This document shows, piece by piece, positions 23,201-32,899 of a DNA stretch of 64,000 bases. The notes beneath the pieces are model-generated. The model did not search any database and was not told where the DNA came from. It saw only the letters and a program-made list of their open reading frames with translations. Position 1 is the stretch's first letter; every line of letters begins with the position of its first letter. The translations under genes and the position numbers were made by a program. The stretch is from Diphasiastrum complanatum. Lineage: Eukaryota > Streptophyta > Lycopodiopsida > Lycopodiales > Lycopodiaceae. Location: NCBI GenBank assembly GCA_029204225.1, contig CM055098.1:6611746-6675745 (forward strand), in the 5' to 3' direction.

Positions 23201-24052
23201 CTCCTCCTCCTCTTTGCTCATGTTGGCTTGGCTTTGATCTTGCTTCCTTTCCGAGGCATAATGCCCCATCTTGCTACAATAGTAGCACTTCACCTTTGAT
23301 TTGTCCTTCTTGACTTTGGTGGTTGATGGAGATGCCTTTGGGGGTCCTTCTTGATCCTCAAGCTTTGTAGACTTCTTGAATGTTGATCCTTTGGCTTTGG
23401 ACTTGCCTTTGCCTTTGGTGAAGAGAGCTTGGTCATCTCCACCTTGGATGGAAAGCCTATCCATCCTCTCTTGCATTTGGCTCCTTCTTGATTCCTCGGC
23501 CATGAGTGTGCCTTGGAGTTCTTCAAGTATGGGTAGCTTACCCATAATTGCATATCCCTGAACCAAATTGTCAAATTCAAAGCTTAGTCCATTCAATATG
23601 AGTTGAACAAGCTCTTCATCCTTGATAGGGTCACCTATAAAGGCTAGCTCTTTGTTCAATTCCTTTACTCTTAGGACAAAAGTATGTGCACTCTCTCCTT
23701 TCTTTTGATAGCTTCTATAGATTTGATTCTTCAAAGCTAACATTCTAGTTTGGTTCTTGGATTCATAGACCTTTTGCAAAGTCTCCCAAGCATCTTGAGC
23801 TGAAGTGCAATCTCCTACCTCTCTTAAGAGTTCATTTGCAACATTCATTTTTATGCAATGTAGTGCAACATTGCACCTCTTGATGTATTTGGCTTTTTCT
23901 TGAGGATGAATAGGTTCACCCTCCTTACCATTTACAATTTCCATCAGATCTTGCATGATCATGATAGATTCCATTCTAACTTTCCATATGGAATAGTTAG
24001 TTTTGTTGAGCCTTTCATTAGTATCCAAAAGATATGCATTTATAGATGCCAT
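20249..24052 (-). CDS. C3 copia gag-pol polyprotein (1267 aa, C-terminus frameshifted)
   Basis: Gag (MASINAYLLDTNERLNK) is followed by a defective zinc knuckle: C256, C259 and H264 are present, but the fourth Cys is missing because of a 9-bp in-frame deletion relative to C2. Protease DSGASSH, integrase HHCC and DDE motifs (SDVH, RSDNGGEF, QNGVAERRNRT), and reverse transcriptase YVDD at 999-1002 follow. RNase H is intact up to about the IIYNDN segment. A 1-bp deletion near 20332, relative to C2, then changes the last residues and removes about 60-70 normal C-terminal residues. The enzymatic core is otherwise undamaged. It probably does not encode fully functional gag or RNase H. Confidence 0.95.
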   Translation of the reverse strand: MASINAYLLDTNERLNKTNYSIWKVRMESIMIMQDLMEIVNGKEGEPIHPQEKAKYIKRCNVALHCIKMNVANELLREVGDCTSAQDAWETLQKVYESKNQTRMLALKNQIYRSYQKKGESAHTFVLRVKELNKELAFIGDPIKDEELVQLILNGLSFEFDNLVQGYAIMGKLPILEELQGTLMAEESRRSQMQERMDRLSIQGGDDQALFTKGKGKSKAKGSTFKKSTKLEDQEGPPKASPSTTKVKKDKSKVKCYYCSKMGHYASERKQDQSQANMSKEEEEESSHEDSLMMSIFSSTSFKGEDPWWIDSGASSHMTSKREFFSSLLSYDGLIKSIYTANDEACKIEGVGSIPLCLGSSKKINIEGVLYIPTITKNLLSVGQMVDNGFNVDFASNECFIKKKGKIVAKGTRLGKLYKLDAFVDTNVVMLAEKSKISTFTLWHKRLGHVNSGSMEAMIKEEYALGLPRSIGKEDKVCEACALSKAHKKVFPNSITKSSHPLELIHSDVHIASTKSNGGSSMFLTFIDDYSRYCWVFLLSFKSQVFNTFVKFKLFVEKHHNHSIKILRSDNGGEFISNEFKAFCEEAGIKKETSCPYTPQQNGVAERRNRTLCECSKALRLDACLPKSFWGESLVCANYLMNRVSCKAIEGKTPYEMLYGKKPNLNHLKVFGCICYVHVPLETRTKEDPSSTRGIMLGYASSSKGYKVYLPSLNKFVVSRDVIFDEHHMHILEEGSSAPTIKKKMAEEQDLGFEEELMEEQAPNPPITPRRSSRAKVEPSRLTYQGKGQQVEGISSTSYALSSFEEPSNVEDALNSKEWYKAMLDEYDALIENETWLLVERPQRNVIGCKWVFKLKLNANGSVNKHKARLVAKGYAQERGIDYEETFAPVAKMVTIRLIIALASHFGWILCQMDVSNAFLNGFLEEDIYMEQPQGFIKHGMENKVCHLQRSIYGLKQASRSWNSRLHCYLISLSFVQSEYDPTLYIKFDDVGIVLLLIYVDDIIISGNSVDGIEKIKIDLSLEFKMVDLGCLHFILGIEVLRGSDFIFISQVNYAQSLLKKFKMEVCKSVDTPMEQDVKVPNEDDERSFMDITLFRQLIGSLMWITITRPDLSFSVCRLSQSMQKPLNIHWKKAKRILRYISGTLDFGILYRGDVINLHAFSDSDFAGDKRDRKSTSAYSTFIGEGVVSWLSKKQETISLSSTEAEYKALTTTTKEVLWIKRLLVELKIMDSEEAPIIYNDNNQPNTLHLTQSSMQDLSTLRYAITL

Positions 24053-24850
24053 CTAGTCTCCTAATCAAGGACTTGACACAAATGAAGGTTACTTCTATTG
24101 ATTTGATTGAAGGTCTACCTTATCCCACTTCTTAGGGACCTGAAAAGATCAGTAATAGACTTCCTATAAAGATCTAAGAATGATCTCTAACAAAATCAAA
24201 TCATAGAATACTAGAAACAATGCACTTGCTTGATTGAAGTAGACAATACTAGTAGAATTGCCCCTCTTTCTATAAAGAACATTAAATCTTCCAAATGATC
24301 TGATCAAGAGTGAATTTCAGCAACCTAATATACTTCCAAAATCACTTGTAAAAGATCTAAATGGAACTTAATGAGGATGCAACACAATCTACTATCCAAT
24401 CACAAGCAAAAAATGATCAAAATTGATGAAAAATTGATCTAATTTGGTGCATAAGTCAAGCAATGGTTGGACTGAACCTAAATCACTTTAGGAGGTGCCT
24501 ACTACACCTTAGAACAGCCTTGAAGAGTCCCCAAAACTCTGATCTTCCCTCTCCTTGAATGCTAGAAAGCCTTCTCTATGAAATCACCTCCAAAACTCGC
24601 TTAGAAATCAATGCTTGGAGCAAGCAAAACTTGCTATCTTGGTAATGTGAATTGAATTCAACTTTGCCTCTGGTTTTAGACACCTAAAAACCTGCAAATG
24701 AAGTCACACAACACCAATCTCCAATGTATTTGACTCACTTTGAGTTCTAGAATCAATACTAGATGCTAAGATCCAATCTACACAAGATTTAGATCAAAAA
24801 TTGTGATCAAATTGAATGCAAACCAAGGATTTAGCTCATTTCAGCCTTTA
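24053..24850 (-). other. C3 untranslated leader
   Basis: About 800 bp between PBS and gag ATG, without an ORF. It is nearly identical, in inverse orientation, to the C2 leader at 25546-26343. Confidence 0.9.
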
Positions 24851-24863
24851 GGCTCTGATACCA
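24851..24863 (-). promoter_or_regulatory. C3 primer-binding site
   Basis: GGCTCTGATACCA on the plus strand is the complement of TGGTATCAGAGCC, adjoining the C3 5' LTR. Confidence 0.95.
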
Positions 24864-25545
24864 TGTAAAAATTACAGCAAATAAGGATCCTAAAACACTT
24901 GAAATGATGAGGGAAACAATAGATTATGATTTCATAAGATTAGCACAAGTTGAACCATCAAAATCCATCAAAAATCTATGCTTGAACCTCACTAAATGGC
25001 CCAAATCCTTGAAGAAGGCTTCACACGTGTGAAAGTACGGCCTCCCACAGTCTGAGTACTGTACACCAGACCTACATTCAATCCTATAATCATTAGTAAT
25101 CACAAGTACTCAAACAATTATGAACATAGAGAGCAATTGCACCATTATGAGAGAAAAAACATGAAATTGCTTGATTGATTTTGGTGAGATATCATCACCT
25201 ATATATACATGATCCATCACGGTTTTGGGCAGGTATGAGTAGCCCTAAACCTATCCCTAATGCTAATTTTGGTGGATCTTTCATCCCTACCAAGTTAGGG
25301 TTGGAATCTTGGAGATCCCTCAACAATGCAAAAATTACCAAAAATAGCTCCTATTTTTTCTCCCTTGTATCTAAGCATAATTTGGACTCATTCCAAAGGT
25401 TCTAACACTTAGGTCTACTTGAGAACATCCTTATGAATGGAATCCTATGCTATTTGGCACGTGTGACAAGCCACATCATGACCATCTAACTATTTACAAG
25501 TCATATGACCAAAACTTGTCAAGCTAGAATTGTGAATTTTTAACA
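24864..25545 (-). repeat. C3 5' LTR (682 bp)
   Basis: Minus-strand LTR with G-box palindrome at 25020-25033 and the family TATATATA. It is followed directly by TAAAG and the interrupted leader of C2. Confidence 0.97.
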
Positions 25546-26343
25546 TAAAGGCTGAAATGAGCTAAATCCTTGGTTTGCATTCAATTTGATCACATTTTTT
25601 GATCTAAATCTTGTGTAGATTGGATCTTAGCATCTAGTATTGATTCTAGAACTCAAAGTGAGTCAAATACATTGGAGATTGGTGTTGTGTGACTTCATTT
25701 GCAGGTGTTTAGGTGTCTAAAACCAGAGGCAAAGTTGAATTCAATTCACATTACCAAGATAGCAAGTTTTGCTTGCTCCAAGCATTGATTTCTAAGCGAG
25801 TTTTGGAGGTGATTTCATAGAGAAGGCTTTCTAGCATTCAAGGAGAGGGAAGATCAGAGTTTTGGGGACTCTTCAAGGCTGTTCTAAGGTGTAGTAGGCA
25901 CCTCCTAAAGTGATTTAGTTTCAGTCCAACCATTGCTTGACTTATGCACCAAATTAGATCAATTTTTCATCAATTTTGATCATTTTTTGCTTGTGATTGG
26001 ATAGTAGATTGTGTTGCATCCTCATTAAGTTCCATTTAGATCTTTTACAAGTGATTTTGGAAGTATATTAGGTTGCTGAAATTCACTCTTGATCAGATCA
26101 TTTGAAAGCTTTAATGTTCTTTATAGAAAGAGGGGCAATTCTACTAGTATTATCTACTTCAATCAAGCAAGTGCATTGTTTCTAGTATTCTATGATTTGA
26201 TTTTGTTAGAGATCATTCTTAGATCTTTATAGGAAGTCTATTACTGATCTTTTCAGGTCCCTAAGAAGTGGGATAAGGTAGACCTTCAATCAAATCAATA
26301 GAAGTAACCTTCATTTGTGTCAAGTCCTTGATTAGGAGACTAG
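25546..26343 (+). other. C2 untranslated leader (rest)
   Basis: Starts with the target duplicate TAAAG and leads to the C2 gag ATG at 26344. It contains no gene. It forms one arm of the long inverted repeat with 24053-24850. Confidence 0.9.
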
Positions 26344-29300
26344 ATGGCATCTATAAATGCATATCTTTTGGATACTAATGAAAGGCTCAACAAAACTAAC
26401 TATTCCATATGGAAAGTTAGAATGGAATCTATCATGATCATGCAAGATCTGATGGAAATTGTAAATGGTAAGGAGGGTGAACCTATTCATCCTCAAGAAA
26501 AAGCCAAATACATCAAGAGGTGCAATGTTGCACTACATTGCATAAAAATGAATGTTGCAAATGAACTCTTAAGAGAGGTAGGAGATTGCACTTCAGCTCA
26601 AGATGCTTGGGAGACTTTGCAAAAGGTCTATGAATCCAAGAACCAAACTAGAATGTTAGCTTTGAAGAATCAAATCTATAGAAGCTATCAAAAGAAAGGA
26701 GAGAGTGCACATACTTTTGTCCTAAGAGTAAAGGAATTGAACAAAGAGCTAGCCTTTATAGGTGACCCTATCAAGGATGAAGAGCTTGTTCAACTCATAT
26801 TGAATGGACTAAGCTTTGAATTTGACAATTTGGTTCAGGGATATGCAATTATGGGTAAGCTACCCATACTTGAAGAACTCCAAGGCACACTCATGGCCGA
26901 GGAATCAAGAAGGAGCCAAATGCAAGAGAGGATGGATAGGCTTTCCATCCAAGGTGGAGATGACCAAGCTCTCTTCACCAAAGGCAAAGGCAAGTCCAAA
27001 GCCAAAGGATCAACATTCAAGAAGTCTACAAAGCTTGAGGATCAAGAAGGACCCCCAAAGGCATCTCCATCAACCACCAAAGTCAAGAAGGACAAATCAA
27101 AGGTGAAGTGCTACTATTGTAGCAAGATGGAACATTATGCCTCGGAATGCTTCAAGAGGAAGCAAGATCAAAGCCAAGCCAACATGAGCAAAGAGGAGGA
27201 GGAGGAGAGTTCACATGAGGACTCTCTCATGATGTCCATATTTTCTTCAACAAGTTTCAAAGGAGAAGATCCTTGGTGGATTGACTCGGGTGCTAGTTCA
27301 CACATGACTAGTAAAAGGGAGTTTTTCTCTTCTCTCTTATCTTATGATGGACCTATAAAGTCTATCTATACAGCAAATGATGAAGCTTGTAAGATTGAAG
27401 GAGTTGGTAGCATTCCCCTTTGCTTAGGATCTTCCAAAAAGATCAACATAGAAGGTGTTTTGTACATTCCTACAATAACAAAGAATCTACTAAGTGTTGG
27501 CCAAATGGTAGACAATGGTTTCAATGTTGACTTTGCTTCAAATGAATGTTTCATCAAGAAGAAGGGTAAGATAGTGGCTAAGGGCACTAGACTTGGCAAA
27601 CTTTATAAGTTGGATGCATTTGTGGATACTAATGTTGTCATGTTGGCCGAGAAGAACAAGATATCTACCTTTACTTTATGGCACAAAAGACTTGGACATG
27701 TCAACTCGGGTTCCATGGAGGCTATGATCAAGGAGGAGTATGCTTTAGGCCTACCAAGGTCTATTGGGAAGGAAGACAAGGTTTGTGAAGCTTGTGCCTT
27801 ATCCAAGGCACATAATAAGGTGTTTCCTAACTCCATCACAAAGTCATCTCATCCTCTTGAACTCAAACACTCGGATGTGCACATTGCTAGCACCAAATCT
27901 AATGGAGGTTCATCCATGTTTTTAACCTTCATTGATGACTACTCAAGATATTGTTGGGTGTTCTTACTTTCCTTCAAGTCTCAAGTATTTGATACTTTTG
28001 TAAAGTTCAAGTTGTTTGTGGAAAAGCATCATAATCATAGCATCAAGATTCTTAGAAGTGACAATGGTGGAGAATTCATCTCCAATGAGTTCAAGGCCTT
28101 TTGTGAGGAGGAAGGGATCAAGAAAGAGACTTCTTGTCCTTACACTCCTCAACAAAATGGAGTTGCTGAAAGAAGGAATAGAACATTATGTGAATGTTCT
28201 AAGGCTTTAAGATTAGATGCTTGTTTGCCCAAATCCTTTTGGGGTGAGTCCTTGTATGTGCAAACTACTTGATGAATAGGGTGTCTTGCAAAGCAATTGA
28301 AGGCAAAACTCCATATGAGATGTTGTATGGAAAGAAACCCAATCTTAATCACTTGAAAGTTTTTGGGTGTATATGTTATGTGCATGTGCCATTGGAAACA
28401 AGAACCAAGGAGGATCCATCTTCCACAAGAGGGATCATGCTTGGATATGCAAGCTCAAGCAAGGGCTACAAAGTCTATCTCCCATTCTTGAACAAATTTG
28501 TTGTTTCAAGGGATGTCATCTTTGATGAACATCATATGCATATGCTTGAAGAAGGCTCAAGTGCTCCAACAATCAAGAAGAAGATGGCCGAGGAGCAAGA
28601 TCTTGGTTTTGAGGAGGAGCTCATGGAGGAGCAAGCACCAAACCCACCTATCACACCAAGGAGATCTTCAAGGGCAAAAGTGGAGCCATCAAGGCTCACA
28701 TATTAAGGCAAAGGACAGCAAGTTGAGGGTATATCATCCACTTCTTATGCTTTATCTAGTTTTGAAGAACCGTCTAATGTTGAAGATGCATTGAACTCCA
28801 AAGAATGGTATAAAGCTATGTTGGATGAGTATGATGCCTTGATTGAGAATGAAACTTGGTTGCTTGTTGAGAGACCTCAAAGGAATGTAATAGGATGCAA
28901 GTGGGTCTTCAAGCTTAAGTTGAATGCAAATGGGAGTGTTAACAAACATAAAGCAAGATTAGTTGCAAAAGGTTATGCTCAAGAGAGAGGGATAGACTAT
29001 GAGGAAACTTTTGCACCCGTGGCCAAGATGGTCACAATAAGGCTAATCATTGCACTTGCATCACATTTTGGATGGATTCTATGTCAAATGGATGTCTCTA
29101 ATGCTTTCTTGAATGGTTTTTTGGAAGAGGATATCTATATGGAGCAGCCACAAGGTTCATCAAGCATGGAATGGAGAACAAAGTATGCCATCTCCAAAGA
29201 AGCATCTATGGCTTGAAGCAAGCCTCGAGATCTTGGAATTCAAGACTACATTGCTATCTTATTTCACTTTCTTTTGTTCAAAGTGAATATGATCCCACTC

Positions 29301-30310
29301 TTTACATTAAGTTTGATGATGTTGGTATTGTACTTTTACTCATTTATGTAGATGACATCATCATTAGTGGAAATAGTGTTGATGGTATTGAAAAAATCAA
29401 GATAGATCTATCCTTAGAGTTCAAGATGGTAGATCTAGGGTGTCTTCACTTCATCTTAGGCATAGAAGTACTTAGAGGGTCTGATTTTATCTTTATAAGT
29501 CAAGTAAACTATGCTCAAAGTCTTTTGAAGAAGTTTAAGATGGAAGTATGCAAAAGTGTTGACACACCAATGGAGCAAGATGTAAAAGTGCCAAATGAAG
29601 ATGATGAAAGATCCTTCATGGACATCACTTTGTTTAGGCAACTTATAGGTTCCTTAATGTGGATCACTATAACTAGACCAGATCTTAGCTTTAGTGTATG
29701 TAGGTTGAGCCAATCCATGCAAAAGCCATTGAATATCCATTGGAAAAAGGCTAAGAGGATTCTAAGATACATCTCGGGTACATTGGATTTTGGGATTCTA
29801 TATAGAGGAGATGTGATTAACCTTCATGCATTTAGTGATTCAGATTTTGCAGGGGACAAGAGGGATAGGAAATCAACAAGTGCCTATTCAACTTTCATAG
29901 GAGAAGGTGTGGTTTCATGGCTTTCAAAAAAGCAAGAAACTATATCTCTATCTTCAACCGAGGCCGAGTACAAAGCTTTGACAACCACTACAAAGGAGGT
30001 ACTTTGGATCAAGAGATTATTGGTGGAACTAAAGATCATGGATTCAGAGGAGGAACCAATCATCTACAATGACAATATATCAGCCCAACACCTTGCATCT
30101 AACCCAATCTTCCATGCAAGATCTAAGCACATTGAGATATGCCATCACTTTGTGAGAGAAATGGTGCAAGCCAAGGAGATTGCTTTGGAGCATGTTCCAA
30201 GCAATGAATGTGTAGCTGATCTACTTACTAAACCACTTCAAAAGACACCTTTTATGAAGTTCAGATCATCACTTGGAGTGATTAGTAAAGCAATGATTGA
30301 ACCAAGCTAG
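26344..30310 (+). pseudogene. C2 copia gag-pol polyprotein, decayed
   Basis: Same protein as C3, with different lesions. The zinc knuckle keeps all four ligands (C256, C259, H264, C269), but the Gly before His is Glu (KMEHYASEC). A 1-bp deletion near 28250 ends the first frame at 642 aa within integrase. A TAA at 28704-28706 stops the linker, and another 1-bp deletion near 29155 interrupts reverse transcriptase. The rest (YVDD, RNase H, C-terminus ...SKAMIEPS) is open to the stop at 30308-30310, directly before the PPT. It cannot make a full polyprotein. Confidence 0.95.
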
Positions 30311-30324
30311 ATAGTGAGGAGGAG
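30311..30324 (+). promoter_or_regulatory. C2 polypurine tract
   Basis: ATAGTGAGGAGGAG lies right before the 3' LTR and right after the polyprotein stop. The same tract in complement follows the C3 3' LTR at 20080. Confidence 0.9.
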
Positions 30325-31005
30325 TGTTAAAAATTCACAATTCTAGCTTGACTAGTTTTGGTCATATGACTTGTAAATAGTTAGATGGTCATGATGTGGC
30401 TTGTCACACGTGCCAAATAGCATAGGATTCCATTCATAAGGATGTTCTCAAGTAGACCTAAGTGTTAGAACCTTTGGAATGAGTCCAAATTATGCTTAGA
30501 TACAAGGGAGAAAAAATAGGAGCTATTTTTGGTAATTTTGCATTGTTGAGGGATCTCCAAGATTCCAACCCTAACTTGGTAGGGATGAAAGATCCACCAA
30601 AATTAGCATTAGGGATAGGTTTAGGGCTACTCATACCTGCCCAAAACCGTGATGGATCATGTATATATAGGTGATGATATCTCACCAAAATCAATCAAGC
30701 AATTTCATGATTTTTCTCTCATAATGGTGCAATTGCTCTCTATGTTCATAATTGTTTGAGTACTTGTGATTACTAATGATTATAGGATTGAATGTAGGTC
30801 TGGTGTACAGTACTCAGACTGTGGGAGGCCGTACTTTCACACGTGTGAAGCCTTCTTCAAGGATTTGGGCCATTTAGTGAGGTTCAAGCATAGATTTTTG
30901 ATGGATTTTGATGGTTCAACTTGTGCTAATCTTATGAAATCATAATCTATTGTTTCCCTCATCATTTCAAGTGTTTTAGGATCCTTATTTGCTGTAATTT
31001 TTACA
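30325..31005 (+). repeat. C2 3' LTR (681 bp)
   Basis: Begins TGTTAAAAATTC, ends TTTTTACA, and is followed by target duplicate AGCGA. The G-box palindrome is at 30836-30849. It differs from the 5' LTR at one position I could see. Confidence 0.97.
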
Positions 31006-31821
31006 AGCGAAAGCTATGAGCAGACAACCAGACAAGTCAATCAGATGGCCAGATAGAACATGGAAAAGCATTACAGTGTTGACACGAATCTGAACGCAAA
31101 ACCAGACAGAGCTGTAATCAGATTAAGTATAGCAAAATATACAAGTTAATAATGTAGGTGAGCACAAAACAATAGCAGACGTAACTGTGTGCTTCACAAA
31201 GCTAATCACAATCTGTAAAGGTTATGAACCTATTACTAACATCTGTGTGAAAGAAAAAATCAATGCGCGAAGGCATCTACAATGTCTCTCTCAATTACAA
31301 ATCATGCTTCGTTCACTTTATCTTTTTTTTGAAAACTGAAATGATATTCACTATATACATAAATTTTACAGGTGTGCAGATGAAGAAGGTACAAAAATGG
31401 TTGTGCCGTTTGTGGGAGATCGTGGGTGGCTGTTGTTGTTGTCAAATCTGATTGCACAGTGCATAGGGTGAGCTTAAGGAGTCTGTGACATCAAGTTTCT
31501 GCTCAGATTGCATGTGTTTGAAAATGCGAAAAATGTGACACTCTTTGGCCTTTGGCCTTGTCCTTACATAAAGGCAACCTTTGGCATTTGTAGGGCAATG
31601 TCGCATTTTTTTCGCTTGTCATAAACTACGTGTAAAAATGCAGTGTCGCATTTTTTGCCTGTCCAAATTTACTTGTAAATATGCAGGCTGTGCAACTGCG
31701 CTTTTCCGGAAGTGTCGCAAAACACTTAGTTGCTCAGGATGGCCCAAAGGTGAAAAGGCGACAGTGTTGGGGTTTTTTGCGATAGTGTCAGGTTTTTCGC
31801 CTGTGAAAATTCCTGAATAAA
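31006..31821. repeat. Repeat R, copy 1
   Basis: AT-rich, non-coding DNA continuing from 18698. It shares long stretches with 39900-40800, for example GAAGAAGGTACAAAA, GTGGGAGATCGTGGGTGGCTG and CAAATCTGATTGCA. The second half is a loose array of AATGCGA(C/A)AnTGTC and its complement. G2 inserted at 31822. I see no gene and cannot say which element class R belongs to. Confidence 0.65.
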
Positions 31822-32599
31822 TGTTGGAAGTATTTCTAGTTCGTGTGGTGGCTAGATCTACTTACGGGTGTAGTATAGGCATGTAGAGATTCATCCACTT
31901 TCTAAGTTCCTACAACAAGCTTCAACGGAAATATGGAAAATAATCAACAAAGATGAGAGCACTAAGGCTTACCCAACTAGTGCCCAAAACAGAAATAAAG
32001 CTAATTAGAAACAACAATAAAAATCCTTGCTAACGCAAACCCAACTAGCAAGATTGCTAAACTAAGGCCTAAATTAACACCCAGAGGGTTTGAAAGATAA
32101 ATTGCGGCTAACTAAATAAACCAATAGAAACATGCCACAATAATTCAATGAAAGGAGACAAGAGGAGGCCCGAGCGCCTTCCCTCAAGCTATGCACCTTC
32201 CAATGGAAATACAAAGAAATAGAATGATAATCTTAGCATAATCTCAGAGTGTTGTTTACAAGGCAAATACCTCTCCTTTTATGGCAAGGAGAGTCTTCCA
32301 TAAGTATCTACTAATGGGACTAATTTGTTTCTAGTCTTTCTAGAACTTCTAACTTAGGATTTAGAACTTCAAAGTTTCTTAACTTAGGAAAACTTAAGAT
32401 AAAATATTTCTAATCTTAAGTTTCCTAAGTCTAAGTTCTAAATCTAAGTTTAAGCTATTTTATTATTTTTTAAGCTTCTACTCATGGGCTTACAAATCAC
32501 ATGCCATGGTTGAAGTTTATTGACAGATACTCATATGTGGACTTACAAAACACATGCCACGAAGTTTTATTTCTTTCTTTTTATTTTTAGTAGCCAACA
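31822..32599 (-). repeat. G2 3' LTR (778 bp)
   Basis: Bounded by the inverted hexamer TGTTGG (31822) and CCAACA (to 32599). On the minus strand it directly follows a purine tract reading AAGGAGGGGGATAA. No second copy occurs in the window, so LTR divergence cannot be used for dating. Confidence 0.75.
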
Positions 32600-32614
32600 T
32601 TATCCCCCTCCTTA
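32600..32614 (-). promoter_or_regulatory. G2 polypurine tract
   Basis: The plus strand reads TTATCCCCCTCCTT, complement of AAGGAGGGGGATAA, next to the LTR. It fixes the 3' end and the orientation of G2. Confidence 0.8.
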
Positions 32615-32899
32615 GTGGATTGGTGGTCCCACACCAATCGACGCCTTTTTGTCTTGGATCTTTTGTGCTTCTTGGAAGTGAGACTGTTGATGTCGGGAGT
32701 GGTAGATTGTAGTGCCGATGCCCTCCATCATTTGCCACCATAATTTGTTCAGGAAGGGCATGGGTTTGTAATAATGGAGCATACCCTGTAGAAAGTTATG
32801 GGTTTTGCATAGCTCCACCATATCAACGTGCAATGCGGAAGTGAGTGCAACAAGATAATAGAGCCTTGTACGTTGATATGGTCGTCTTGTGTTCATAGG

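Larger units (their letters stand above)
19398..25545 (-). mobile_element. Copia retrotransposon C3 (inner, minus strand)
   Basis: A full-length 6148-bp copy of the same family as C2, inserted in reverse 5 bp behind the C2 PBS. Target duplication TAAAG is at 19393-19397 and 25546-25550. LTRs are 19398-20079 and 24864-25545 (682 bp each). I saw three differences between them: near 19470 versus 24936, near 19820 versus 25286, and near 20050 versus 25516. The polyprotein is open for 1267 codons with a frameshift near its end. Confidence 0.97.
18699..31005 (+). mobile_element. Copia retrotransposon C2 (outer, plus strand), split by C3
   Basis: 5' LTR 18699-19379, PBS, then the insertion of sibling element C3, then leader, decayed polyprotein, PPT and 3' LTR 30325-31005. 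Flanking duplication AGCGA is at 18694-18698 and 31006-31010. Without C3 it would be about 6.15 kb. The two 681-bp LTRs differ visibly at one position (GGTGACG near 19047 versus GGTGATG in the 3' copy). Confidence 0.97.
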
